In this document: positions 15,224 through 22,052 of the stretch, one piece after another | Position numbering within the stretch: position 1 is the stretch's first letter | Layout: every line of letters begins with the position of its first letter | From: Mesorhizobium amorphae | GTDB taxonomy: Bacteria > Pseudomonadota > Alphaproteobacteria > Rhizobiales > Rhizobiaceae | Direction of reading: 5' to 3' | Assembly: GCA_003240775.1 (NCBI GenBank) | Contig: QFNI01000004.1 | Coordinates: forward strand, 60,556 to 124,555 | DNA length: 64,000 nt | The notes under the pieces: model-generated | The model's input: only the letters and a program-made list of their open reading frames with translations | What the model was told of the DNA's origin: nothing | The model's database searches: none | Program-made: the position numbers and the translations under genes

Positions 15224-15611
15224 GCGGGACCGGGCGCAAACCTTTCCAATCCCCTCCCTCTTGAGGGGAGGGGTAGGGGGAGGGGTATCGATGCCACCCC
15301 ACAGGCAGCACATCGTCCTGCTGTCTTGAGCCGGGTTGAAGCGTTACTCCCACCCCTAACCCCTCCCCTCAAGGGGGAGGGGGATCGTCGACCTCGGTGC
15401 CAAACCTCAAGCCACCCGAAAAGGCGGGCAGTGCCGGCCACAAACCTCTCCGCCCCCTCCCCCTTGAGGGGAGGGGTATGGGGTGGGGGTAACGGCGCCG
15501 CCCCACAGGCAGCACATCACCTCGCTGCCTCAAGCTAGGTTGAAGCGTCAGCCCCACCCCTAACCCCTCCCCTCAAGGGGGAGGGGAAATCCTCCACCCC
15601 GGCACCAAACC
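15224..15611. repeat. Tandem ~200-bp duplication of type A palindromic repeats
   Basis: The 470-base gap between the hydrolase and trpE contains two diverged ~200-base units (about 15224-15423 and 15424-15611). Each has AAACCT(T/C)TCC, a palindrome CCCCTCCC...TTGAGGGGAGGGG, the stretch ACAGGCAGCACATC, GGTTGAAGCGT(T/C)A, then the same palindrome in reverse orientation, then CCAAACCTCA. The four palindromes lie at 15251-15285, 15348-15383, 15453-15489 and 15552-15586. The second unit ends at the trpE stop codon and the first unit carries a similar CCTCA(A/C)GCC sequence. Confidence 0.75.
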
Positions 15612-17789
15612 TCACGCCGCCCGGTCGTTCCTCCGCCGCGGCAGATGCGCCACCACGTTCTCGATCATCTTCATCCCGGCATCCCCGCCCAGCGTCATGA
15701 TCGATTCCGGGTGGAACTGCACGGCCGCCACCGGCTCGCGGCGGTGCTCGAAGGCCATGATCACGCCGTCCTCGGTTTCGGCCGTCACCGTGAAGTCGTC
15801 GGGCAGGCGCACGGGGTCGGCGAAGATCGAGTGGTAGCGCCCCACCGTCACCTCGCGCGGCAGCCCCTGGAAGATCACGCCGGGCTTGGACACGGTGATG
15901 CGCGAGGGCTTGCCGTGCATGGGCACGTGAAGCTGGCGCAGCGTCCCCCCATAGGCTTCGGCCAGGGCCTGCAGCCCCAGGCACACGCCGAAGATCGGCA
16001 GCGCCCGGTCGCGCGCCTTGCGGATGGTGGCCGCGCAGTCGAAGTCCTGCGGCCGGCCGGGTCCGGGCGAAAGCACCACGAGATCGGGCTTCAGGCTGTC
16101 GAAGAGTTCGGCCGGCACAGGCGCGCGCACCGTGGTGACGGCCGCCCCCGTCTGGCGGAAATAGTTGGCGAGCGTGTGGACGAAGCTGTCCTCGTGGTCG
16201 ACGAGCAGGATGCGCACGCCGTCACCCACCTTGGGGCTCGCCTCCTCCTGTCCCGCCGCCTCGCTCGCCCCCGCGTCGCGGATCGCGGCCAGCATGGCGG
16301 AGGCCTTGAGCTCGGTCTCGGCTTCTTCTTCCTCCGGCACGGAATCGAACAGAAGCGTCGCGCCTGCCCGCACCTCGGCCACGCCGTCGTTGAGCCGGAT
16401 GGTGCGCAGCGTCAGCCCCGTGTTCATGTCGCCGTTGAAATGCACCATGCCCACCGCCCCGCCATACCAGGCGCGCGGGCTCTTCTCGTTCTCCTCGATG
16501 AAACGCATGGCCCAGAGCTTCGGAGCGCCCGTCACCGTCACGGCCCAGGCGTGGGAAAGAAACGCGTCGAACGCGTCCATCTCCGGCCGCAGGCGTCCCT
16601 CGATATGGTCCACCGTGTGGATCAGGCGCGAATACATCTCGATCTGGCGCCGCCCGATCACCCGCACCGAGCCGGGCTCGCAGACGCGGCTCTTGTCGTT
16701 GCGATCCACGTCCGAGCACATGGTCAGCTCGGACTCGTCCTTCTTGGAGTTGAGCAGCTTCAGGATCTGCTCGGAATCGGCGATGGCGTCCCCGCCGCGC
16801 TTGATGGTGCCCGAGATCGGGCAGGTCTCGACGCGGCGGCCCTGCACGCGCACGAACATCTCGGGCGAGGCGCCGATCAAAAACTCGTTGGAGCCCAAGT
16901 TGATGAAGAAGGAATAGGGCGAGGGGTTGATGCCCTTGAGCCGCCGCGCGATGGCCGAAGGCTGCGAGCGGCAGGCTTCGGTGAAGGTCTGCCCCGGCAC
17001 CACCTCGAACAGGTCGCCCCGCTGGAAGCTGCTTTTCGCGCGGCGCACGATCTCCGCATATTCGCCGGGCTGGTGATCGCCGCGTCCGGGAATGCGGTCG
17101 GACGCGCGGAAGGTCGCGAGAACCTCCTCGCGGGCCACGCCTTGCGTGGAAAAGCCGTCGCCCGCGAAATCGTAGCGGTCGAGCCAGGCGCGCGCCGTGT
17201 AGTGGTCCACCACCAGGATCTCGTCGGGCAAATAGAGCACGCAGTCGCGCTGGTTGTCGGGACGCGCGAGCTTCAGCTCCACGGGGTCGAACTGGAAGGC
17301 GAGATCGTAGCCGAAGGCGCCGTAGAGGCCGAGATTGCTGTCGGCCGGCGACTTGAACAGCGCCACCACCGCGCGCAGCACGGAAAACACCGAAGGCGCG
17401 CGCGAGCGCTCCTCTTCCGACACGATGCGGTCGGCCGGCGTGATCGAGAGGCGAAGCGTGCGCGGCGTCTCGTCTTCCACCACGGCTTCGGCCACGGCCT
17501 TCGCCGCGCGGGCGACCGGCGGAAGCAGGGCTTCGCCCCGCGCGTTCAGCGCCTCGATGCGGATTTCGTGTCCGCGCGTGGTGAAGGCGAGCGGCGGGTC
17601 GACGATGGCCGTGTCCCAGCGCGTGTAGCGGCCGGGATACTCGTAGTTGGACGAGAACACCGCGCCGCGCCGCGTGTCGAGCGCGTCCACGAAGCGGTCG
17701 ATGGCGCCCGCATAGGGCGTCTCGAAGCGGGAGCGCGACACGCCCACGCCGCCTTCGGTCTCGTAGCGCTCGGCGCCAAGCTGTTCCAT
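15612..17789 (-). CDS. trpE: Anthranilate synthase, fused TrpE-TrpG
   Basis: A 725-residue fusion converting chorismate and glutamine to anthranilate, the first step of tryptophan synthesis. Residues 1-510 are the chorismate-binding TrpE part (CPISGTIKRGGDAIADSEQI, ELTMCSDVDRNDKSRVCEPG, HAWAVTVTGAPKLWAMRFIE); residues ~525-725 are the TrpG glutamine amidotransferase with catalytic Cys ~603 in FGVCLGLQA, His ~693 and Glu ~695 in VQFHPES. The fused form, often written trpE(G), is typical of rhizobial relatives. A Trp leader peptide with a terminator lies just upstream, so expression is controlled by transcription attenuation. Trp synthesis genes other than this are not in the window. Confidence 0.96.
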   Translation of the reverse strand: MEQLGAERYETEGGVGVSRSRFETPYAGAIDRFVDALDTRRGAVFSSNYEYPGRYTRWDTAIVDPPLAFTTRGHEIRIEALNARGEALLPPVARAAKAVAEAVVEDETPRTLRLSITPADRIVSEEERSRAPSVFSVLRAVVALFKSPADSNLGLYGAFGYDLAFQFDPVELKLARPDNQRDCVLYLPDEILVVDHYTARAWLDRYDFAGDGFSTQGVAREEVLATFRASDRIPGRGDHQPGEYAEIVRRAKSSFQRGDLFEVVPGQTFTEACRSQPSAIARRLKGINPSPYSFFINLGSNEFLIGASPEMFVRVQGRRVETCPISGTIKRGGDAIADSEQILKLLNSKKDESELTMCSDVDRNDKSRVCEPGSVRVIGRRQIEMYSRLIHTVDHIEGRLRPEMDAFDAFLSHAWAVTVTGAPKLWAMRFIEENEKSPRAWYGGAVGMVHFNGDMNTGLTLRTIRLNDGVAEVRAGATLLFDSVPEEEEAETELKASAMLAAIRDAGASEAAGQEEASPKVGDGVRILLVDHEDSFVHTLANYFRQTGAAVTTVRAPVPAELFDSLKPDLVVLSPGPGRPQDFDCAATIRKARDRALPIFGVCLGLQALAEAYGGTLRQLHVPMHGKPSRITVSKPGVIFQGLPREVTVGRYHSIFADPVRLPDDFTVTAETEDGVIMAFEHRREPVAAVQFHPESIMTLGGDAGMKMIENVVAHLPRRRNDRAA

Positions 17790-17820
17790 CTGTCCCCTCG
17801 TTCTCGTTGTTCGGGGGCCA

Positions 17821-17856
17821 AAGAAAAAGGCCGCCCGGGTCTTCCCTCAAGCGGCC
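17821..17856 (-). terminator. trp attenuator terminator
   Basis: On the minus strand GGCCGC (17851-17856) pairs with GCGGCC (17829-17834) and is followed by a U tract (TTTTTCTT, 17821-17828), ending 31 bases before the trpE ATG. The same GGCCGC can pair instead with GCGGCC at 17891-17896, just after the leader Trp codons, giving a mutually exclusive antiterminator. This is textbook trp attenuation geometry. Confidence 0.85.
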
Positions 17857-17895
17857 GTCTCGTCTGATCCACGCGCATGCGCAAAGGCTCGGCCG

Positions 17896-17943
17896 CTAGA
17901 AGCGCTGCCACCACCAATTCGCGATTGCATGGGCTTGGATCAT
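17896..17943 (-). CDS. trpL: trp leader peptide (15 aa, Trp-Trp-Trp)
   Basis: The frame reads MIQAHAIANWWWQRF then TAG, with three consecutive TGG codons. It is the counterpart of Sinorhizobium meliloti TrpL (14 residues, also WWW). Ribosome stalling on the Trp codons would favour the antiterminator. No ribosome binding site precedes the ATG and the predicted promoter puts +1 at the A of the ATG, as known for the leaderless S. meliloti trpL transcript. Confidence 0.9.
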   Translation of the reverse strand: MIQAHAIANWWWQRF

Positions 17944-17950
17944 GGACGGA

Positions 17951-17979
17951 TTCGTAGCGGCGAACGCAAGGCCGCGCAA
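17951..17979 (-). promoter_or_regulatory. Predicted trp promoter (leaderless trpL)
   Basis: TTGCGC (17974-17979, minus strand) and TACGAA (17951-17956) are 17 bases apart. Seven bases separate the -10 box from the trpL ATG at 17943, so transcription should begin at or next to the start codon. Confidence 0.55.
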
Positions 17980-18005
17980 GGGATGGATTGCATGCCTTTC
18001 CGGTT

Positions 18006-18028
18006 CCCCTCCCCCTTGAGGGGAGGGG
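18006..18028. repeat. Type A palindromic repeat, single copy
   Basis: CCCCTCCCCCTTGAGGGGAG continues to GGGG: one isolated palindrome between trpL and the MFS gene, lacking the flanking G-runs of longer copies. On the minus strand it lies 19 bases after the MFS stop codon and may serve as its 3' hairpin. Confidence 0.7.
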
Positions 18029-18047
18029 ACGTCACCGTGGCACCCGA

Positions 18048-19589
18048 TCAATCCATATGCACCGCAGGCCCCGCCGCGGCGGCCTTCGGCTTGCGCAGGA
18101 AGAGCGCGAGCGGGATGGCGGCCAGCGTCACCAGCATCATCAGCTTGAAGTCGTCCACATAGGAGATCAGCAGCCCCTGCGCGTTGACGAGGTTGTCCAC
18201 CTGCGAGAGTGCCGCCGGATCGCCCCTCGCCGCCGCGGGCGACAGCGCCCAGAGGTTCGGGTTGAACGGCGTGACATGGGTGCTCAGTTCCGCATGGTTC
18301 ACCTGCGCGTTGTGCGTGAGCATCACGGTGACGATCGAGATGCCGATCGAGGAGCCGAGATTGCGCACCAGGCTGAACAGGCTCGTCGCATCCGTGCGGA
18401 AGCGCGGCGGCAGCGTGGCGAAGGCCACCGTGGACAGCGGCACGAAGACGAGCCCCAGCCCCAGGCCCTGCACCACGCCCGACCAGACGATCAGGTGGTC
18501 GTCCATCTGCGGCGAGAAACCCGTCATCCAGTAGAGCGAGAGCGCGGTGAGCGAAAGGCCCGTGACCACGAGCAGCCGCGCGTCCACCACCCGCACGAGG
18601 CGCCCGACCAGCAGCATCGAGATCATCGTGCCCACCCCGCGCGGCGCCATCACGAGGCCGGTCAGGATGGTCGAGTGGTTGTAGAGCCGCGACAGCATGG
18701 GCGGCAGGAGCGCCAGGCTCGCGAGCAGGATCACGCCGATCACGAAGATGAAGACGAGGCCCGTCACGAAATTGCGGTCGCGAAAGATCACGGGGTCGAG
18801 AAACGGGTTCTCCGCCCCCATCAGGTGGATCACGAAGACCCAGAAGCCGGTCAGCGAAAGGCCGAGCTCGATCCAGATCTCGGCGGCCGAGAACCAGTCC
18901 ACCTCCGCGCCCCGGTCGAGCATGAGCTGAAGCGCGCCCACGCCCAGCGAAAGCATGGCGAAGCCGAAGAAGTCGAAGCCGCGCAGGCGCTTGGCGATGC
19001 GGGGCAGGTAGGCGGCGGAGCCTAAGAACGCGATGATGCCCACCGGCAGGTTCACGAAGAACACCCAGCGCCAGTTCAGCGTTTCCGTCAGCCAGCCGCC
19101 CAGCGTCGGCCCGATGATCGGCCCGACCATGATGCCCGCCCCCCACAGCGCCATGGCCTGGCCGTGGTTCTCCTTGGGGTTGATGTCGAGCAGAAAGGTC
19201 TGCGACAGCGGCACGATGGCCGCGCCGAACAGGCCCTGCAGCACGCGGAAGGCCACCATCGATTCCAGGCTCCAGGCGACGCCGCAGAGCATGGAGGTGA
19301 CGGTGAAGCCCGCGACCGAGGTCAGAAACAGCTCGCGCCGGCCGAAGCGGTCGGACAGCCAGCCCGTCAGCGGCGTCATGATGGCGGCTGCCACGATGTA
19401 GGAGGTCAACACCCAGTTGATCGTGTCCTGCGAGGCGCCGAGATCGCCCACCATGTTGGGCAGCGCCACATTGGCGATCGTGGTGTCGAGCACCTGCATG
19501 ATGGTGGCCAACATGATGGACACGGTGATCAGGCCGCGATTGTGCACCCCGGCTGCGGGAGGGGCGGCAACGGAGACGGAAGCGCTCAT
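18048..19589 (-). CDS. EmrB/QacA-type MFS drug exporter (DHA2)
   Basis: A 513-residue, 14-helix major facilitator of the DHA2 drug:proton antiporter group. The DHA2 motif LDTTIANVALP is in helix 1, motif A GWLSDRFGRRELF in the loop 2-3, and GAGIMVGPIIGPTLGGWLTE (motif C) in helix 5. It works with the membrane-fusion protein encoded upstream to export toxic compounds across both membranes. The intercistronic gap of 118 bases after emrA-like gene contains a hairpin. Substrate unknown. Confidence 0.9.
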   Translation of the reverse strand: MSASVSVAAPPAAGVHNRGLITVSIMLATIMQVLDTTIANVALPNMVGDLGASQDTINWVLTSYIVAAAIMTPLTGWLSDRFGRRELFLTSVAGFTVTSMLCGVAWSLESMVAFRVLQGLFGAAIVPLSQTFLLDINPKENHGQAMALWGAGIMVGPIIGPTLGGWLTETLNWRWVFFVNLPVGIIAFLGSAAYLPRIAKRLRGFDFFGFAMLSLGVGALQLMLDRGAEVDWFSAAEIWIELGLSLTGFWVFVIHLMGAENPFLDPVIFRDRNFVTGLVFIFVIGVILLASLALLPPMLSRLYNHSTILTGLVMAPRGVGTMISMLLVGRLVRVVDARLLVVTGLSLTALSLYWMTGFSPQMDDHLIVWSGVVQGLGLGLVFVPLSTVAFATLPPRFRTDATSLFSLVRNLGSSIGISIVTVMLTHNAQVNHAELSTHVTPFNPNLWALSPAAARGDPAALSQVDNLVNAQGLLISYVDDFKLMMLVTLAAIPLALFLRKPKAAAAGPAVHMD

Positions 19590-19627
19590 GGCTCATGCGT
19601 CCTTGCGAATGGCCCACGGCCCATTCC

Positions 19628-19654
19628 CTCCTCTTGCCCGTGGGGGAAGAGGAG
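19628..19654 (-). other. Intercistronic hairpin between EmrA- and EmrB-like genes
   Basis: CTCCTCTT and AAGAGGAG form an 8-bp stem with an 11-base loop inside the operon. No U tract follows, so it could adjust mRNA stability or the ratio of the two proteins. Confidence 0.45.
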
Positions 19655-19707
19655 CCTCGCCACGGGGCGAGAAGGGAAGGGGGGAGGGCGCGTGTGTCGG
19701 TGAAAAC

Positions 19708-20898
19708 CTAGAGGCTTGCGAGCATCCGCTCGGCAGGCCCAGACGCCCAGCCGGGCACCCAGTCGGGGAAGCCGCGCGCGACGCCCGTGTCGACGGAAAC
19801 GGTGGCGCTCATGCCGGTGCGCAGGATCAAGGCCGCGTCGCTATCCGAGAGCTTGAGCCGCACGGGAATGCGCTGGGTGACCTTGACCCAGTTGCCCGTC
19901 GCGTTCTGCGCGGGCAGCAGCGAGAACTCGGCGCCCGTGCCGGCCCCGATCGCATCCACGGTGGCGTGCAGCGGCCGGCCGGGGAAGGTGTCGAGCTCCA
20001 CTTCGGCGGTCTGGCCCGGCTGCATGTTGGTGAGCTGGGTTTCCTTGAAGTTGGCGTCGATCCAGGTGTCGCCCGTCTCCACCAGCGAGAACAGGCCCGT
20101 GCCCGTCGCCACGAACTGGCCGGGCTTCACGGACGCCGCCTGGGAAACGATGCCGTCAGCCGGCGCCCTCACCGTGGTCTGGTCGAGGTCGTAGGCCGCC
20201 TTGTCGCGCAGCGCCTGGGCCGCGAGCACGCTCGGATGGCCGTCGGTCGCGATGTCGGGGTTGCCGCCGAGCGCCGCGCGTGCGCCCGAAACCGCCTGGT
20301 CCGCCGCGCGCGAGGCGTCCTGCGCCTTGTCGAGATCGCGGCGCGCGGTGTCGAGCGCGGAGCGCGTGCCGATGCCCTTGCCCGTCAGCGCATCCTGGCG
20401 CTCGAGCTCGGTCTGGAGAAAGGAAACCTCATTCTTGGCCGACTGCGCGTTGGCCACGGCCTGGCCATAGGTCGCGCGAAGCTCCTCCACCTGGAGGCGC
20501 GCGCCAGCAAGGGCGGCGTCGGCCTGCGCGAGCGCGATGCGGTAGGGCGCGGGATCGACGGTGAAGAGCACGTCGCCGCCATGCACGAAGGCGTTGTCGG
20601 CCACGCGCACCTCCGTGATGCGGCCCGCGGCCTGGCTCGCCACCGTCACGCGCGGCTGGCGGATGTTGGCGTTCTCGGTTTCCTGGAAACGCCCTCCGGT
20701 GACATAGGCATAAGAGCCGCCGAGCACGAGCGAGAGCGGAAGTGCCGCCATCACCAGATAGCGCCTGCCGCCACGGCGCTTGGGAGGAGGAGCGGCGGCA
20801 GGCGCGGGTGTGGGTGTGGGGGCGAGCGCATCGCTCGCAGGCACGGGGGAGGCGATCGGCTGGGCGGAAGCGTCGTCGATCTTGCTGATGGCGTTCAT
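19708..20898 (-). CDS. EmrA/HlyD-type membrane fusion protein
   Basis: A 396-residue periplasmic adaptor. Residues ~20-40 are Ala/Pro-rich, one membrane anchor follows (YLVMAALPLSLVLGGSYAYV), then the biotinyl-lipoyl-like halves (ENANIRQPRVTVASQAAGRI and VRAPADGIVSQAASVKPGQF) flank a coiled-coil hairpin (LQVEELRATYGQAVANAQ...). It links the MFS pump to an outer-membrane channel. Its ATG overlaps the end of the MarR gene by four bases (ATGA, 20895-20898), so the two are co-translated. Confidence 0.9.
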   Translation of the reverse strand: MNAISKIDDASAQPIASPVPASDALAPTPTPAPAAAPPPKRRGGRRYLVMAALPLSLVLGGSYAYVTGGRFQETENANIRQPRVTVASQAAGRITEVRVADNAFVHGGDVLFTVDPAPYRIALAQADAALAGARLQVEELRATYGQAVANAQSAKNEVSFLQTELERQDALTGKGIGTRSALDTARRDLDKAQDASRAADQAVSGARAALGGNPDIATDGHPSVLAAQALRDKAAYDLDQTTVRAPADGIVSQAASVKPGQFVATGTGLFSLVETGDTWIDANFKETQLTNMQPGQTAEVELDTFPGRPLHATVDAIGAGTGAEFSLLPAQNATGNWVKVTQRIPVRLKLSDSDAALILRTGMSATVSVDTGVARGFPDWVPGWASGPAERMLASL

Positions 20899-21368
20899 GC
20901 TGTTTCCTCGGCTTCGGCGGCGGTGCACAGACTGGAAGAGCCGTCGGACAGGTTGGCGGATATGGTTTCGAGCGCCGCGATCAGGGCCGCGCGCTCGGAA
21001 AGGGAAAGGCCGGCGAGCGCCTCCTCGTAGACGCCCACCGCGACACGGCGCAGCTCGTCGTAGAGAGCGCGCGAGCGGTCGGTCGGATAGACCGAGCGCA
21101 CGCGCCGGTCGGAAGGGTCGGGACGGCGCTCCACCCAGCCGGCTTCCTCCATGCGGTCGAGCAGGCGCGACACCGATATCGGCTCGATCTCGAGCAGGTC
21201 GGCCAGCCGCGCCTGGGGCAAGCCCTCGGTCTTCGCCACATGCACGAGCGCGCGCCATTGCGCGGCCGACAGGCCGTGGTCGCCCGTGCGGCTTTCAAAG
21301 CGGCGGCGGAGCAGGCGCGCGACGTCGTGGATCAGGGGCGCGAGTTTTTCGGTGCCGGTCAATTTCAT
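20895..21368 (-). CDS. MarR family regulator of the efflux operon
   Basis: A 157-residue winged-helix MarR regulator (LSAAQWRALVHVAKTEG, then ADLLEIEPISVSRLLDRMEE and wing VERRPDPSDRRVRSVYPT). It is first in the operon before the EmrA and EmrB genes. A perfect 9-bp inverted repeat (21367-21396) covers the start codon and the predicted -10 box, so it probably represses its own operon and releases it on binding a small molecule. The ATG at 21368 has no good ribosome site, and the transcript may be nearly leaderless. Confidence 0.9.
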   Translation of the reverse strand: MKLTGTEKLAPLIHDVARLLRRRFESRTGDHGLSAAQWRALVHVAKTEGLPQARLADLLEIEPISVSRLLDRMEEAGWVERRPDPSDRRVRSVYPTDRSRALYDELRRVAVGVYEEALAGLSLSERAALIAALETISANLSDGSSSLCTAAEAEETA

Positions 21369-21396
21369 AAGCCTGATTTATTATAAGCAGGCTTAT
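21367..21396 (-). promoter_or_regulatory. Inverted-repeat operator and promoter of the MarR operon
   Basis: ATAAGCCTG (21367-21375) and CAGGCTTAT (21388-21396) are perfect inverted repeats with a 12-base spacer. A consensus TATAAT (minus strand, 21380-21385) lies in the spacer; the -35 is weak (TTACCC at 21404-21409, 18 bases away). A bound MarR dimer would cover the -10 box and start codon. Confidence 0.7.
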
Positions 21397-21453
21397 TATC
21401 AAGGGGTAAAACGCCGGAATCACTGCCGGCAACGAAATGTGATCGGCAGCTCT

Positions 21454-21930
21454 TCAGGAGGTGCGGCTGTCGCCCGGTTCCCCATCCTGCTTGGCCTCGC
21501 GCACCTCGTCGGGGAAGCTGTCAGCTATGAAGAGAATGCCCGCCGTGATGACGCCGCCCACGAGGCCCAGGCCCCAGTAGGAGGTGGCGATGGCAAGGCC
21601 CAGCGCGCCCGTGATCCAGATGGCGGCGGCCGCCTTGATGCCCTTGACGTCGAAGCCGCTCTTGAAGATCACGGCGCCGCCCAGGAAACCGATGCCCGAC
21701 AGGAAGCCTTGAAGGGTGCGGCTCACCGCGCTCGGATCGGCCTCCGAAAGCCTGGTGGCCAGCAGCATGTAGATGGTGGAGCCGATGGCGATCAGCATCA
21801 TGCCGGCGATGCCGATGGCCTTGTGGTGCACCCGCCGCTCGAAGCCGATCATGGCCCCGAGGATGCCTGCCGCGCAGAGCCGCAGGAAGATGTCGAGCGC
21901 GTCGTGCTGGAGCGCGTCGAGCCCGCTCAT
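21454..21930 (-). CDS. MgtC/SapB family membrane protein
   Basis: A 158-residue protein with about four membrane helices and the MgtC core: LRLCAAGILGAMIGFERRVH, RTLQGFLSGIGFLGGAVIF and GIKAAAAIWITGALGLAIAT. It has only the membrane part, without the C-terminal soluble domain of virulence MgtC. Relatives affect Mg homeostasis or F-ATPase activity; the role here is not known. It lies on the same strand as fhs but upstream of a separate MarR operon. Confidence 0.85.
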   Translation of the reverse strand: MSGLDALQHDALDIFLRLCAAGILGAMIGFERRVHHKAIGIAGMMLIAIGSTIYMLLATRLSEADPSAVSRTLQGFLSGIGFLGGAVIFKSGFDVKGIKAAAAIWITGALGLAIATSYWGLGLVGGVITAGILFIADSFPDEVREAKQDGEPGDSRTS

Positions 21931-22016
21931 GCGCGGGGCTCCGCTCGCCCGTTTCCCCTCATCGCGCCCTCCGCCGTTGCCAAGGCAAGAATGGAGCGGG
22001 CGGGCCGGGAGTAAAG

Positions 22017-22041
22017 GAGGGAGGGCTCGAGGCCCTCCCTC
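22017..22041 (-). terminator. Terminator hairpin after fhs
   Basis: GAGGGAGGGC and GCCCTCCCTC form a perfect 10-bp stem with loop TCGAG, 12 bases past the fhs stop codon, followed on the minus strand by CTTTACT. Confidence 0.65.
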
Positions 22042-22052
22042 GATGACCTATC

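Noticed and set aside
15251..15586. CRISPR array
   Set aside because: The palindromes alternate in orientation, spacing is irregular and includes conserved bases, and no cas genes are present.
15645..17867. 740-codon open frame on the plus strand opposite trpE
   Set aside because: Antisense shadow of the fused anthranilate synthase; no domain, no ribosome site.
21396..21401. TTGATA as -35 of the MarR promoter
   Set aside because: Only 11 bases from the TATAAT box, too close for sigma-70.
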